Of a stretch of DNA of 64,000 nt, positions 1-13,400 are shown one piece after another (position 1 is the first letter of the stretch; each line of letters begins with the position of its first letter). Made by a program: the position numbers and the translations under genes. The notes beneath the pieces are model-generated. The model had not been told where the DNA came from and did not search any database. It saw only the letters and a program-made list of their open reading frames with translations. Source of the DNA: Ooceraea biroi (Eukaryota > Arthropoda > Insecta > Hymenoptera > Formicidae); NCBI RefSeq assembly GCF_003672135.1, contig NC_039506.1:7688001-7752000 (forward strand), in the 5' to 3' direction.

Positions 1-3000
1 ATCTAACTTGAATGGATCTTTGTACACGATTCTGTTTCGTTGCTCTGTCAACATCTTTATTCATAACAAGCTACGCTTCCATATTTAATTTCCTACATTT
101 AATTAATCTATTTAACGTTATATATATATAACTTTAGATCTTATTTAATTAGCTAATTAATTAATTTCTCTGGATCTCGATCCTCTCATATGTAATTTGC
201 ACGTTTAATTTATTAAACCCATTCCTTCTCGTCAAACATTTGCGATGGACATCGAAAGGTATTTTTGGAGATAAAATGTTCATGCGAGCTACGAATCGAT
301 ATCACCGATCGTGAGACGATCGAGCGAGCGTTCGTACCCTTTTTGGGATGTATCGCTTGGAAGGCGAACGCCGTCGCGTCTCGATTTATGAATGAAAGGG
401 CACAGAGATCTCGGATAATTTGTAGCTACACATAAATACCGGGCACTTAAAAGCCCCATAGATATGCCGTGCATTGCGTCTTATGCCGCGCTAGTGTATC
501 GATATTTATCGCGCTGTTAAATGCATCTCGTAAACTTTACTATCTTGAATCCCGATGAGAATAGAAACACGAGTAGGATGAACGACGAGACGGGGCAAAT
601 GCCCGACTTGACGTTCCAGTCACGCCTTTGTAAAAACTCGAGAAACGCCCGTAATTCCAGACGGAATCGATTAAGTGCCACGACGACTTTTGTGCTTCGC
701 CGGGTTAGCATTACGTTCATCATGAACGAACGTGAGGAATTTGGAAGACGTCGGAGGAACAGAGTCCATCACAGTTGATTGTAATCTGCTTAGTTAATTT
801 ATATAAAAGTGTTTTCACATTTATGCTGAGTGTCAATCCGATATATTGTTATGACTTGAATAATTCGAAGATCGAGCAATTATTTACATTCCTGATAGCG
901 AAGAATTTGAAACATCAGCGTTCTGTAACATTATCTTTGTATCAGAGATATACCGTTTTCAAATAATATTATTATACATATAATGCATATATAATTCATA
1001 TTAGTCTATAAAATAGAGGAAGAAAGATCTTGTGGATTTAAAATTAAGCTTTCATCTTCCTATCTGAAAAATATTACGTTCTGGTAAATATATAGTTCTG
1101 GTGATTTACATTTGAAAGGTGTTTACATGCAGAAACTCAAGTACCTTCTGCAACGTCATAAGAGTTATACGACGAGTTAAATGTTACGTTTTGATGAAAG
1201 AGAGAATTACAAATAGCAATTCGGCGAGGCTGTGCCTTGCACCTGCGGAATAAATTGTGGCTTTTAATCATGGCGCAAGATTCTTGCTCAAGATGGGTCG
1301 CGGTTATTTGGGTCACGGGGAGCACGCGATGAAGGGCGGTTCATGAAAAATTTCATTAACTCCGCGGCCCGTCTTCGCTTTCGTCGTCCACGTCGCGCGG
1401 ATGAACGGTGCTTGAAACGAGCAAAGGATAAAAATTTACGGGCCGGTTCGGAGTGTCGAAAGTCCGAAAACACTCCGGATCCGAGGACGTAGCGCGCTGC
1501 ATTATTCAGCGCGAGTCACATCGCCGTTCCACCTTCCGATCCTGTCTTTCTAGCCCCATCGATCCTGTCGGGTGTCCTCGATCCTTTCCTGAGCCCTCCG
1601 CCCCCGTTTTCTCGCACGAGCGGAATTTTCGCGAGTTTATTGGAAAAGCATCAACTCGAAAGGAACGAAAGTTCGCGCTGCAATTTTTCCGCTCGAGATG
1701 AATGCGCGTGATAGAGACGCATCGGCCGTCATTGTCGAGTTTGTAAATTAGCGCAAGCGATAACACGGGGGATAGAATACATCTTCTTTCAATAATAACG
1801 CTCGATCGCCCATTTATGTAGCGATTTGCTGCATTTCCCAAGATTACCAGATAATCGAATACGTCCGATAATAGCGTCCTCGCGTCGTATTAAATGCGCC
1901 ATTATATCATTATAAATGACTTCCTCATGTAATGCCGAGTACGTTTTACAATAATTGTTACCGCAGGCTCGCCGCGTTAAAATCGCGCGTGGAATTAAAC
2001 AGCTCCAGTTTCGTACTTGTCAGAAATTTTTCTCATTTACATATTCCATTTCCATCAACAATACATGAAATAACAAATTAATTCTACTAAGATCCGTGCA
2101 TTTACTCGTGCCACGTACGTTACGTTTTTCAACACACGGTGATGTGCGCATTTTTGTGTTTCAATCGCGGACATAAATCACTGGCTTTTTATGATCATGA
2201 TTTCAATTCTCCGACAGATCGACATCGGAATCAGATAGTCGCGAGCGACAAATATTTCTTTTTATTTTCACCGGCTCAACTGTATTCGCGATGTCTGTTA
2301 CACCGTGGCACCGCGCCAATGCAAACGCGATTCCAAAACCCGTGCATCGATAGCGAATTATGATGCAGTGAAACATTTTCACGTCCTTTCAACTGATCAC
2401 AATGCGCGCAATTCTTTATCGCTGGTCGCGCTACCTGTTTTCAATCGGTAAAAAATGTTCAGCACGATAGAATGGGCGAATCTATCACGCATGCATCACC
2501 TCTCCTTATTTATCGCCACCATTTTCGTCATGAGGAGGAATAGTTGATCGAAATCTGCGTTTTCCAGACAGTTTGACATTATTTAATAACGGTGGTCGGC
2601 ATGCGAGTTCCAGATTTTTTATCGGCACGTTTGAGTCTCGTTCGCCATCGAGAGAATCGTCATGAATGCTAATAGCGTCGTTCCGCTTAAAATATACGGA
2701 ATGAAGGGATGATTATGGAATCATATTTACTTGCACGATATAAGCCGAAGTCACACCGCAGAAAAGTGTGCGGATTTCTCACTAATTGCATGCTGGGGAT
2801 CTTAATGCGCTCATGATTTTTGATTCCTTGCTTGTATAACGAGCGCCTTCCCCAATTAAAAAAAAACCTGGATTGCAAAACTCGTACGTACTTAAAATAC
2901 AAATTAAAAACTTCATTTATGATAAGAGAATATCCGAATAAATTGTTTTATTTTTAGGAATTCAATCTACGAATTGAAAATATAGTTTTCAGGTAGTACG

Positions 3001-3446
3001 TTATTTATAAAAATTTTAATGTTTGAGAATTTCTATGATTCCGTTATTGCTGTACTAGTTATAATTAACAAATAATTTTGTAAAAATGCATATTTGTATT
3101 ATAAAAGTTTATTTCATATTTGTACCATATTTAGTTACTCTCATTATTTACAAGGAATGTAACAGAAGATGTAGAATCTTGATAACCAAACTTGTTAAAC
3201 TTTACTCTAACTTTATCTTATGTTATATATACGCTACATGTACTTATTTGCACAGCGTTCCCTTCATTTTCCTCATCGCACGTGTTGATTTAAAAAGCTG
3301 CGTAGCAAGCAGAATGCAAGAAGTATCATTTTTGCTATTATATCAGTCTGCGACTCATTAGCATGCAAAGGCACGCAAAGTTTTGCGAAAAAATTTTTGG
3401 AAATTTAAAAAATCATCATTCGTTGCAAATTGTAATGTATGATGGA

Positions 3447-3711
3447 TACACTGAGAAAAAAATGTAATTGATCTTACGAAATGTTTTGTCACGGGCTGCC
3501 AACAAAATATATACTTATTTCAACAAGTTATATATTGAATCAAATATATAATTGTGGATTATAATTCTCATATGTGTGATTACACATTCATATCCATAAT
3601 CTAAAAACTACATATTTGTTTCAATATATAACTTGTTGAAATAAGTATATATTTTGTTGGCAGCCTGTGACAAAACATTCGTAAGATCAATTACATTTTT
3701 TTCTCAGTGTA
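3447..3711. mobile_element. Palindromic MITE with long TIRs and TA target duplication
   Basis: A nearly perfect long inverted repeat. The left arm from 3449 begins CACTGAGAAAAAAATG and continues about 98 bases. Its reverse complement ends at 3709 with three visible differences: one missing A, one G/A and one T/A. The central part (about 3550-3605) is also partly palindromic, so almost the whole 265 bp can fold back on itself. A TA dinucleotide sits at each outer edge (3447-3448 and 3710-3711), as expected for a TA target-site duplication of Tc1/mariner-type elements. It has no coding capacity, so it would be a non-autonomous element. The high arm identity suggests a fairly recent insertion. 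Superfamily assignment is inferred from the TA flank and TIR form only. Confidence 0.85.
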
Positions 3712-5302
3712 GCCAACCACGTGAAAAATGGACAATAATAATTATACAATAATTGTAAAAGGAAAGGAGTAAAGAAATACAGCAGTAAATAAAACTGTTA
3801 TTATAATTATTGTTACTTCAAACACTCGTCGGTCTATGGGTTATTTATAAATATTGAAAATATCCACAGTCTGCACTTGTTTCAATTTAATTGAAATAAA
3901 TACATCACGCTCTCGCGCGCATTTCGATCGTACATCAATTAAATCTCGCATTCAACGGCCGGACTAACGCGTTTATTTATTTGTACAATAAATAAATACT
4001 TTTAATCGCACGCTTGATCCCGAATTAATTCGCAAATGGTGAATTTGCAATCTCGTTTCAGTCACAGCGTTCCTTTTGTCAAGGGAAATTTTCCCTGGGA
4101 AAATATCAACGTTAACCTATCGATTTCGCTAAATCATGGAAATAAACGCTCGACGTACTCTGTGTCCACGGAATGCATACACATTGTTGTGCGGTAATGC
4201 ATTGTTCGGTGTCAGGTAGAGGATACTGCCCTGCACCAATCGGCTCAGGTGTTTCGCTGCGGCGGTGCTACACTTTTCCGATTCAGCCAAGTCGCTTTAG
4301 TGCCGAGCATCTGCTCCTAAAAAGGGTAAAAGGCTTCGGTCTTTTATTAAAATTTATCATTGCGTGGTATAATAGAGATTCTTCCGCTCCTCGTCGACCT
4401 GAAAGCTTTCCGCGATTATTTTTGAGACTCGCAGGTTCGCGTAGGTTTCAACGTTTCCCGGAACTGCTGTTAGCATCCCCGTTAAATGTTGCAAAATAAT
4501 GAATGTCGCCTAATGCAAAAGGATAATTAACAAAGAGCATTTAACTTTAAGATTGTTATAAAAAAATGTTAAATATTGTACATTGTGTACATCGATCTTT
4601 TATTTTGATTTTCTTATCATGCAGACAGAGATGCGCTTCCTTAATCGAAAATTATTTTTAACAAAATGTTCCTTCTCGTGAGCGATTACTTATATTTCAA
4701 AATGCCCTCGCAAATGCATAATTAATAATTCTCCGCGGCAAGTCCAATATATAAATTATGCATTACACGAAACAGATGGACCAGAAGATGTGGAATTGCA
4801 TTATCCCGCGTCGCAGCATACGCATCGTATATGTTTCCGATTAAACGTACGTGTGTACAAATGCATATATTCATAAAATTGCTGACCATTATTACTCGCT
4901 CATTACTCCCCTCGCGCTATCATCCTCTCATCAATCGATCATATCTTTCGCGCCACGTTCAACGTCGCTCTCGCATTATGCGTCGCTGCAAAAGTGAACG
5001 GCGACCTATCTCGACGAGTCTGGGCTTCCCGTTGCATTCGACCAAAACGCCGTGATGCAGGATGCACATAATAACAATAATAACGGCAAACAATAATGGC
5101 CTCGTGGGCAGCAGTCGCTTTTCCTGTTCAGACAGCCGGCGCTCACTCCGAACCCCACAACGAGCCGGCGAGCACTACCTTGAGGACCCCGTTCAAACGA
5201 GAGGGTCCCTCCCCACTATGAGGGACCCCGTGGAGGGCCCATTGCCGCTCGCAGGTCGACGAGCATTCGCTTCGTCAGCGTGGTTCGCTCGTTCCTGCAT
5301 CC

Positions 5303-5336
5303 TCAGTCGGTTGTACACCGGTGTCACGACCGGGTC
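5303..5336 (+). promoter_or_regulatory. Weak core-promoter candidate (Inr plus partial DPE)
   Basis: TCAGTC at 5303-5308 matches the arthropod initiator consensus. Taking its A (5305) as +1, GGGTC at +28 to +32 matches four of five positions of the downstream promoter element consensus RGWYV. The motif lies in a GC-rich block (about 5100-5560) followed by a (GCGA) run at about 5529-5546 and a long CT tract. That context fits an unmethylated insect promoter. There is no TATA box at -30. Such short motifs occur often by chance and no transcript evidence is available. If real, it could start an untranslated leader of kazrin, about 19.5 kb upstream of the first coding exon. Confidence 0.15.
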
Positions 5337-5672
5337 GTCTTTCGATCGCGTGCGCTCACATGGTCCATCGGCTTCCGCCTCGCGCGAGTAGTAGTGATCG
5401 GCAACGACAAAACCGGTACAAAATCGCGCGTGCTAGTTTTGGACCTGACGCGAATCCGCATTTCACTAGGCGTTTTCGGTAGAAATCGTCGGATGGATCC
5501 TAAGGAGGTCTCGCCGCAATAACGTGCGCGCGAGCGAGCGAGCGAGCTGGTGATGATGTGCGCGACAGCCTCCACCGTCTCTTCCTTCTCTTCCTCTGGT
5601 CCACGACGATTTCACTGGAGATTCCACAGTTCGGAGTACTAAAAGCGGGACCGAGTGATGAGAACTCGTGCA

Positions 5673-5674
5673 TC

Positions 5675-5705
<31 letters not shown>

Positions 5706-5718
5706 CCTCTTTCTTTCT
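5673..5718. repeat. CT-rich microsatellite tract
   Basis: An almost uninterrupted pyrimidine run built from CT units broken by TTT, about 46 bases. The complementary strand is (GA)n, a potential GAGA-factor type site in insects. It follows a GC-rich block that holds a candidate initiator. The short leucine/serine-rich readings across it are translation artefacts. Confidence 0.85.
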
Positions 5719-6601
5719 ACATATCGCGTACGTTTGAAACTCCAGAAATGTGCAGTGTTCGAAAATGAAGATGACGGGTGCCATTTACGCGAAATAGAAT
5801 CGAGTTACCGCGGAGTTGAAAAAACCAGAAACCGCGACGTCTCAGTACCATCCGTCGTCGTTGCGTTTTAGTTTGCGGATTGATGTATGCGGGAATGAGT
5901 GTAGATACACCGGTCGGCCGTGATAAATGACGCGCTGACATTAAACGAGTGGATGGATGCTTGCGCGTTTATACACGCGCGTCAAACGCAGATCTTATTA
6001 TCTGCTAATTTGCATTTTCCCGGTTATGGGTAGCGATCGATAAGCGGAAATATTCGTATTAACCAGATCGGCATCCAATTTGCGATTATGTTTCCTATTA
6101 TATTCTTCGACTTCGATTGAAAGAGAATCGAAACGCAGTCCTCTTAATTTGTTTATTCGTCTCCTTTTGATCATTCTTTCCCCTTTTATTAACTTCTTTC
6201 TTTTTGCATAGGAAGGATTTTCTCGCGGGTCTGTACTGTACACTACTGTACGCACGCACACGTACACACATAGTCGAGAGTTTCCTCTCCCCGATTCTTT
6301 CTGAGGGATTTGAAATGTTAACAACATCTCGAGCGTGCTGTAAGCGGTGCATTAGAGATGCCGCAATGTTGCAAAAATACAACAGACTGTGCTCGCGGTA
6401 ACGTGTTTTCCGAGTTTCGAAAGAGATTTATAATAAACACGAAGGAAATTAAAAGCGGAGCGTAATTTCGTCATTACGATTGCGAGGAAAATACCCGTGG
6501 AGTATTTAATACGAATTTAAAGAGCTGGCGAACGAACCGGCGCGATTAAAAACATTAACCGACGTCGGTGCATCCGTCGGTGTAACTGTAAAGCTTGGTA
6601 A

Positions 6602-6626
6602 ACGGCGGGATACTGCATCCCGCCGT
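6602..6626. repeat. Perfect 10-bp stem hairpin
   Basis: ACGGCGGGAT is followed by the 5-base loop ACTGC and the exact complement ATCCCGCCGT. The stem is GC-rich and the flanks are AT-rich. It is too short for a typical miRNA precursor. Its role is unknown. Confidence 0.7.
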
Positions 6627-9600
6627 ATTTAAATAGCAAAATACAGCTGCGGTTTGTCTGACGCTAATATTACGTCTCGAGGATTAAACAGTGCATTGAT
6701 TGACGAAAGATAATAGGACGTGACTAATAAAGCATGCTTTCTCCGGATTTAGAAATCACCACGAATCAATATTCTCTCGGTGACAAGTTGGTTGTAATCT
6801 ATAATGCAGTTGACCGAAATATTATTTATTTATGACACCTTTTTCTTTTTTTGCATGTAGAAGTATTAAAAAATAACTGAATAATTGAAAATAAAGGAAA
6901 TAGTTTTTATCTCGTATTGCTATAATAATTTATAATTTTGTTTCGAGTATAATTTCGCTTCGCGTATTTCAATAAATAAATTTTTTAACAAGCATCCATC
7001 TGCATTCGGTATTGGATACTATCTTTTAGTAAAAAGAAAGATTTCTCACCGTCTCTCTCGTCGCTCCTACATGGATATATGTCACATTAATTCTCGAAAG
7101 ATTCATCATGCAGCCTCGAGACGCGACGAGAGAGCCGCGCGAGAAACTACGCGCGGATGCAATATTAATGCGTCTCTTCTCTCGCATCGTCTCACCTAAA
7201 TTCACATCTTCCCGAGACAACAGCCTCCGTTCGAAACGGAATGCCTGTACTGGCGGATGTATCACTGTACAACGCGGTAGCGTTGCATTTCGCCGGCGTA
7301 GCGCTGTAACGTTCGTCGTATCCGTTGTTTCGTCTCATCAGTAATGCGACTGCACTACACAAATTCAGTCCCGATGTTTCGCAGCAATGGTGCTACATTG
7401 CTCGTAGCTCGTTTCACATGCATACATGCATACTCTTTTTCCCTCGCAACGGGATTAATTAGTCTCAGAAACGTCGAGAAATAGACAATGAGTCACGATC
7501 AAGATGCATCCTATCGCTTTGCAGATCCTGTTTTTTCTTAATTATCTCTCTTTTGCCATTTGTCTCGTGCAGCAAGGTTCGCCACGAGATTGGCGACCAA
7601 GGACAAAGTGGAGGATAATGAAGACTCGCGTCGTGTGCAAATTGTTCTCCCGTGGGAAAGCGTTTTCTCTCTCTAAAAATTTTAACTCGTAACTCGTTTC
7701 AACCGTCTCACGTTGAACTTCGCGAGATATTCGATTTCGGTTGCCGCGCTTAACTTCCTGCGAGCGACGACGGTAAATTCGAGGGATGCTACCTTGCTGG
7801 CTCGCGGTTTCGCCACTACGTGTATTCTCTGAACACCGGCACTAGGGTCCACAATTACCTTTCTTCCCCCGGATTTGTGGCTTCTTCTCTCCTCTTTTTG
7901 GAATATCTCGTTCGCGCGCACGTAAAGTTAGCACCGCCATCCCTGCGAGGAGCATGCTATTTCTTGGCTTCATAAATTCGCCTCGCGTGTCCGCTCATAA
8001 ACACAGTACGCGCGAACGATACACACTACTATAATTCACAATAAACAGTTCTCTCCGAAGATCCGAACAACTTTTTCTCCTTCTCTCTCGCTCCCTCGGA
8101 ATTTGCCGTTCCAGGTAACGTCGCCGCTGCCAATAAATTCAAATGCAAGACACGTGACTCTATGCCTATGGCGTCGTGCATATTCCCTGCACAAGCGAAT
8201 AAGAGCGAATGGATCACGTAGCTTCCAACGTTCCACCTAAGTTCGTGAACGTCGAGCTGCGTCGAGCGAAAAGAGCCTGAGCTATTGCGCTTTCTCGACA
8301 AATAATGTTACTCGAATATCTGGACGTATCTGCTTTTTTTTCTCTTATTTCTTTCCAAAGGTTGTTTCGTTTCTCCGATGTACTTCCGTGGGGCGGAATC
8401 CACGGGGAGAGATTTCGTTTGCGGCGTTCGATCTCATCGCAGAAGGGGGTGCTCGAGCGGAGTTTCTTTTTAGCTGTCGTCGTTTCGTGTTTTATTACTC
8501 ATTCGCCACTGTTCCCAATATCGATCCCTGTTTGATCCCTGATTGTGTCATCGCGCCGGTTAACGCGGTGCTCTCATCTTCCTCTCGCGAAAACGAACTC
8601 GGAACCGGATGCATCCGTCACACTGTAATCACGCGGCGCCCGTCGCGCGCGAAATGAAACAGAAACAGATCGACATATGCAGCTTGAAACGCGGTTTCCG
8701 CGACACGTCATGCATGATATTCAGCGAATTAATCAAAAATGCTCGCAATTTTATTATCTCTTTTATCATTCGATATCGAGGTTTCATCTTATCGACAACG
8801 TCATTATTGGTTTATGGCTACGACGATTATTATTAAATAACTTCTTGACCCGGGATTTGAGCGTGTCTTCTGCATTCGCAAATAGCACTTTAATTCTGCA
8901 TTTTACGTAAATCCAATTGCCTAAAATAAATTCGTATATATTTGGAACTGTCTCTTTCAGCGCTTGCTTAAATAATTTTAGGTTTCTTTTTTTGGGATTA
9001 GTGTTTTTGGTATTACCAGCAGTCGATTTATATTTTCGACAACGCAAAGAATTCAGTCGTGAAGATTTACGTTTTCTACGCTCCTTATTTTACGTTCTCG
9101 AGTTTCGCGCGCTGCGGTCTCACGGATGTCGTAAGCATATTTCCTCCGATAAACGCGTTACGATACGTTTCCTCGTTTGTTTCGCGCCCATTCCCGCTCG
9201 AAAGGGTCGCGGTAACAGGTCGCGATACGAAATCGCGCTTTCGTATCGCTAGTTCCGTTCGAGTGGAATAATCAGAATCGTACCGGGCGAACGCCCGCAA
9301 AATCGCAAATAATATTAGCGAATCGAGTCGCGTGAGTGCGGCGTCCGGATATCTTTGTGCTGGCTTGATTCGATTCCGCGCGTAAATTGCCGCAGTACGA
9401 ACCCACAACGTTGTGTTTGTGTGTCAGTGGCCTGCTGGCGGAAAGCCTGCATCTTCTTCGCGTATTCAAAAGATGAATAACAAATGGATCACTAATGCAC
9501 TTTCGACGCGAAACCTGATTGGAATTTTACTGGAACGTAACGTAATGATCGTTTCCTCGCGCATGAGCGAGGAAAGATACGCGAAATGGTATCAGTAAAT

Positions 9601-9761
9601 CTTCTTCAACTCTCCTGGAAACGTTTCGCGATCGTTGCGTCAAGTTTTCCAGTTTACGGCGGATTATTGGCGGAGTTTCTTTCGACGTTGCATTGTCGAG
9701 TTACGTCTCAATCGAGATGAAGTCCGCACAAGCGAACGACATTAGCGGAAAGATTGAGCGA

Positions 9762-9794
9762 ACTTTGCTGATCCCCGTTGTGGATTAGCAAAGT
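9762..9794. repeat. 13-bp stem hairpin
   Basis: ACTTTGCTGATCC (9762-9774) pairs with GGATTAGCAAAGT (9782-9794) around a 7-base loop, with 12 Watson-Crick pairs and one G-U wobble. A second, smaller perfect hairpin lies about 80 bases downstream: CCGCTGG at 9876-9882 pairs with CCAGCGG at 9890-9896. No known RNA family is recognised. Confidence 0.6.
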
Positions 9795-10328
9795 CAGTTT
9801 TCATGAGTAACCGATTTACGATGGTACAGAAGATTGACTTCCGTTATTAGGACCGCTTGTGCTTCGATCGCGAGCCCGCTGGCCACGATCCAGCGGATTA
9901 TTACTGGAAAGCTGGGCGCACATCGAAAGAACAAAGTCTTCTCCCTGCTTGCACGTGACCTGATTTCTTTCTCCCGTGAACAAAGCCAGAGAGATTCATT
10001 TTAAACGTCTCAATTGCCCTCATTAGTGCACGGAACGATTCGTTCGCAGTGTAAGCGCGAGTGTACGTATGTATGTGTGTATGTATAATATCATAGAAAC
10101 TTTTTAAAAGAAGAATTATCTAGATTCTATTATTGTAACATACATTCGTTCCAATGTTTTAGTGTTTTCTTAGTAATGGATTATATTTATTAAAAACACT
10201 GTTAAAATAGGATAAATACATATTACAAACCAATAATAATTATTTATGCAGAAGTAACATCTATGTGCGTGTGAAATACCGCGAGTGAATGCGAGTAAAT
10301 ATATGGAGAACGTTTCAACAACAACAAG

Positions 10329-10454
10329 GCAGTCGTGCGTGCGAGTGAAATGACAATTGGACAGTTCATTTTGTGTTAATTAAGCGCGATTGATTCGCCG
10401 CTCTCGCCGCAGAGCGAGAGAAAGTGTTGTGATTTTAAATCGTGATTTTAAATC
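10329..10454 (+). promoter_or_regulatory. Possible TSS and 5' leader (very tentative)
   Basis: An initiator-like GCAGTC lies at 10330-10335, and a DPE-like GGACA at 10359-10363 is one base off the ideal spacing from the A at 10331. GC-rich sequence with many GAGC/GCGA units follows. The block also contains a perfect 13-bp tandem duplication (GTGATTTTAAATC at 10429-10441 and 10442-10454). It resembles insect 5' UTR sequence in composition only. No donor site that would tie it to the kazrin coding exons is evident nearby. Confidence 0.12.
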
Positions 10455-13400
10455 ACCCTCGCGATCTGCCGCCGTGAATAAGCGCCGAGCGACGAGCGAG
10501 CGGAAGTGGAAGCGTGATTGGAGCGGAGCGCCCTGCAGTTCGGAGCGTATTCGCGAGCGAGCGAGGCGTGGGAACATTTCTACGCCGGATGAGCCGACCT
10601 ACGGTGGAGTTCAGAACGAAGGAATGCTCACCGGCAAGTTCTTCTTCTCCCGAGTTCATGCTCCTTTTCTTTATTTTCTTTCGTGTCCCTTCGTCTTGGC
10701 TCGTCATCGTTCAGCATGATTGTCGCCGGTTACGATCGCATTCTCGGAGGCGATTCCAATTTTTTGCAAAGTACGAGTGTGATTTTGATCCTGCGGGGAG
10801 TCCCCGTTCAGCGAATTTCTAGCTGTTTTCATTGCAAAATAGCAAAGCAGTCGAGTGACATAATTGATGATCTTGTTGATACATGAAGTTGCGTAACGAT
10901 TTCCTAATTATGAGGTTAATGATTATCTTATGACTAATAAAAAAATAATGAATATTTATTTCTCATCGGCCGTTATATTTTAATTATTGAGAAGACTTGA
11001 TTGACATCACTTGATCCAGCAAAAACATAGCTTTCCTCGAAATTCGTTTGTAAATTATCAAAAGTCCGATACTTGAAAAATCTGCCATCACGACATTCCA
11101 AATCACGTGAAATATCTTGCAATCCAGCTGCTGTAAAAAGAACTCCATGAGCCATTAATGAGATTTACTTTGTGGGACAGTCATGTTAAAGCTGCATGTA
11201 TTTTCCTGCAAAAGCAAAATAAGCACTTTTTTACTAAAGTAACACAGCATAATAATCTGCAAACAGATATATGTAATATTCATGTACTACCAATATAGAT
11301 GAGTACATATATGGGTATACATATAAATTAGAACCACACAGGACTTCACCATGAGTGAATCTCCCGGCTGTTGTCGCTCCGAGCAACTCTTCGCGTTTGT
11401 AACCGGTGACATTTCCATCATCGAGCGTTGACGCGTCAACTCGCTTCGGTTTCGAAGCAATCCACAAGTTCGATAAATATAACAAAAGAGTGGCGACTTC
11501 GACGTTTGGTCCCCATGAGGCACATCAGGTGATCGTGAAGGCGACTCCAATGTCTCGTGCATGCACAAAGCGAGCGACTGAGCGCACGCTCGCCTTTGTA
11601 TTTGCATATTATTTCGAGGCGTAATAAATATTTATGAGAATTTGCGTGCGGCTTGCATCGGCTGCGGATTCGCCTATCCGCGTGTAACGCGGACACTGCG
11701 AAAGACTGGCAGTTTTAATTCGTCGTCGTGTTTCGCGGATACGTGAACCGCGTTCGCCACGTGTTCGCAGATTTACGACCTCGCGGGAATGAAACACGCG
11801 TGCCCTACAGATAATTTTACAGATAATTGCGATAATGACGAACGGATTGGACAGGCGTGCGCCTGGCTGGCTCCCGTGTCGTTCGACAGACAATAAATAT
11901 GTATGAGAACGTCATCCCGTGTATCGATCATTTCAGCCACTCAACTGTGACTGAAAGGGCTTTGCCAAGTATCATGATCGATCGCAATCACTTTAAGAAG
12001 CGGATTATTATACTGATTTTAAATAACCAGTGCGGTAATCTAAGCTCCAATAATCCCTGTTTAAGATTCGATCTTTATTTTTACCTGCAAAACCATCCAG
12101 CTATAAACTGCGTTAGAGTAATTAGTAATTAATAAAGAATTAGTAGATACTATATGGAGCAACCAATACACGAAGAGAAATGTTTTCCGAGCGCAGAAAC
12201 ATTATCGACTGCATTATCAATAATTTATGTGGCAAATACATGTGATGTTCAAGTACTGCAAAATTAATCCTCACGTTTATCTGATTTTGGGGATGATTTT
12301 CGTCACATCGGTTCGCCTTGCTATACCGCGCATAAACGATAAACGGAAAGGGCTTTTCTCCGTTTTCCATAATTCACGCGCTCTCGACTTTTTCCAGCGC
12401 TGTTTCGCCGAGTACTTATCCGTCCACGGCAACCGTCAGGTCGAGCAGCGGCGGTAATAGACTTACCCGATCGCTCGAAAGAGCTGCGAGAGCGCAGATT
12501 TCTATAGGAAGCCTCGATAACTCGTCCGTTCCCCACGCGCGTCGTACTTTTATTCAGCCTTGCTCGGGATTTAATCGAATCAGAGATGGACAGATTTTAA
12601 ACGCCGTGCCTCTCTCCTCTCTTGCCTCCTCTTGCCCCTCCTTCCTTTCCTCAGCCATCGCTTATTCAGCCGAATACCTCCAAGCCGGTTGCGTCCCTTT
12701 ATGAGATGAAACGGGAACGCGCACCGAGCGAGTACCTTAAATGGCGCGCTGCACTTTTGCCCGTCTTCCGCCGTCAATGTCGCCATCGCAAGAGAACTTG
12801 TGATTGCAAGAAAGTTTTGTGCAATTAACGTGCGTCAGCCCTCCCGCTCCCGTCACTCGATCGACGAGCGAGTAAATTGGTTTTATACTCGCAATTCGGA
12901 CTTTACTCGCACGATTAGACACGTACTGCAACGTGCGCTCACACGGATTAGCACGCTAACGAAGCGATCCGGTGTGAGAAGATTTTCGCCTTCTCTTTCT
13001 GGGCTTCTAATCTAATAACAATGCCGAGGAAACTGTAAATTTTTTTTATTCACGACGCGATTGTCGTCCGGCGCGGGTTTAGTACGCGTTTTACTGCGGA
13101 ATTCAGCGCAGCTGTGATCATTTACGACGATCCGTGCGCCGGGTGAAGAAAATCTATCTGCTGGAATACCGAGTTCGACATTCCGATAAATCATGGTTCT
13201 CTTCGGTGTATCGAAGGTACCTTTATTTCATCTCCGTTTTCTCCGGCGAATTAATCAAATCTTTATTGGATCTCGCTGCTGAGAAGCCTCTCGTGAATGC
13301 GTAACAATCCGTGATATTTGTTCCGAGTTCCGAGTATCGGACTTTAATCTACAAGGAATAATGATACGCGAAATCCGATCGTATCGTTCAAGACATACAT

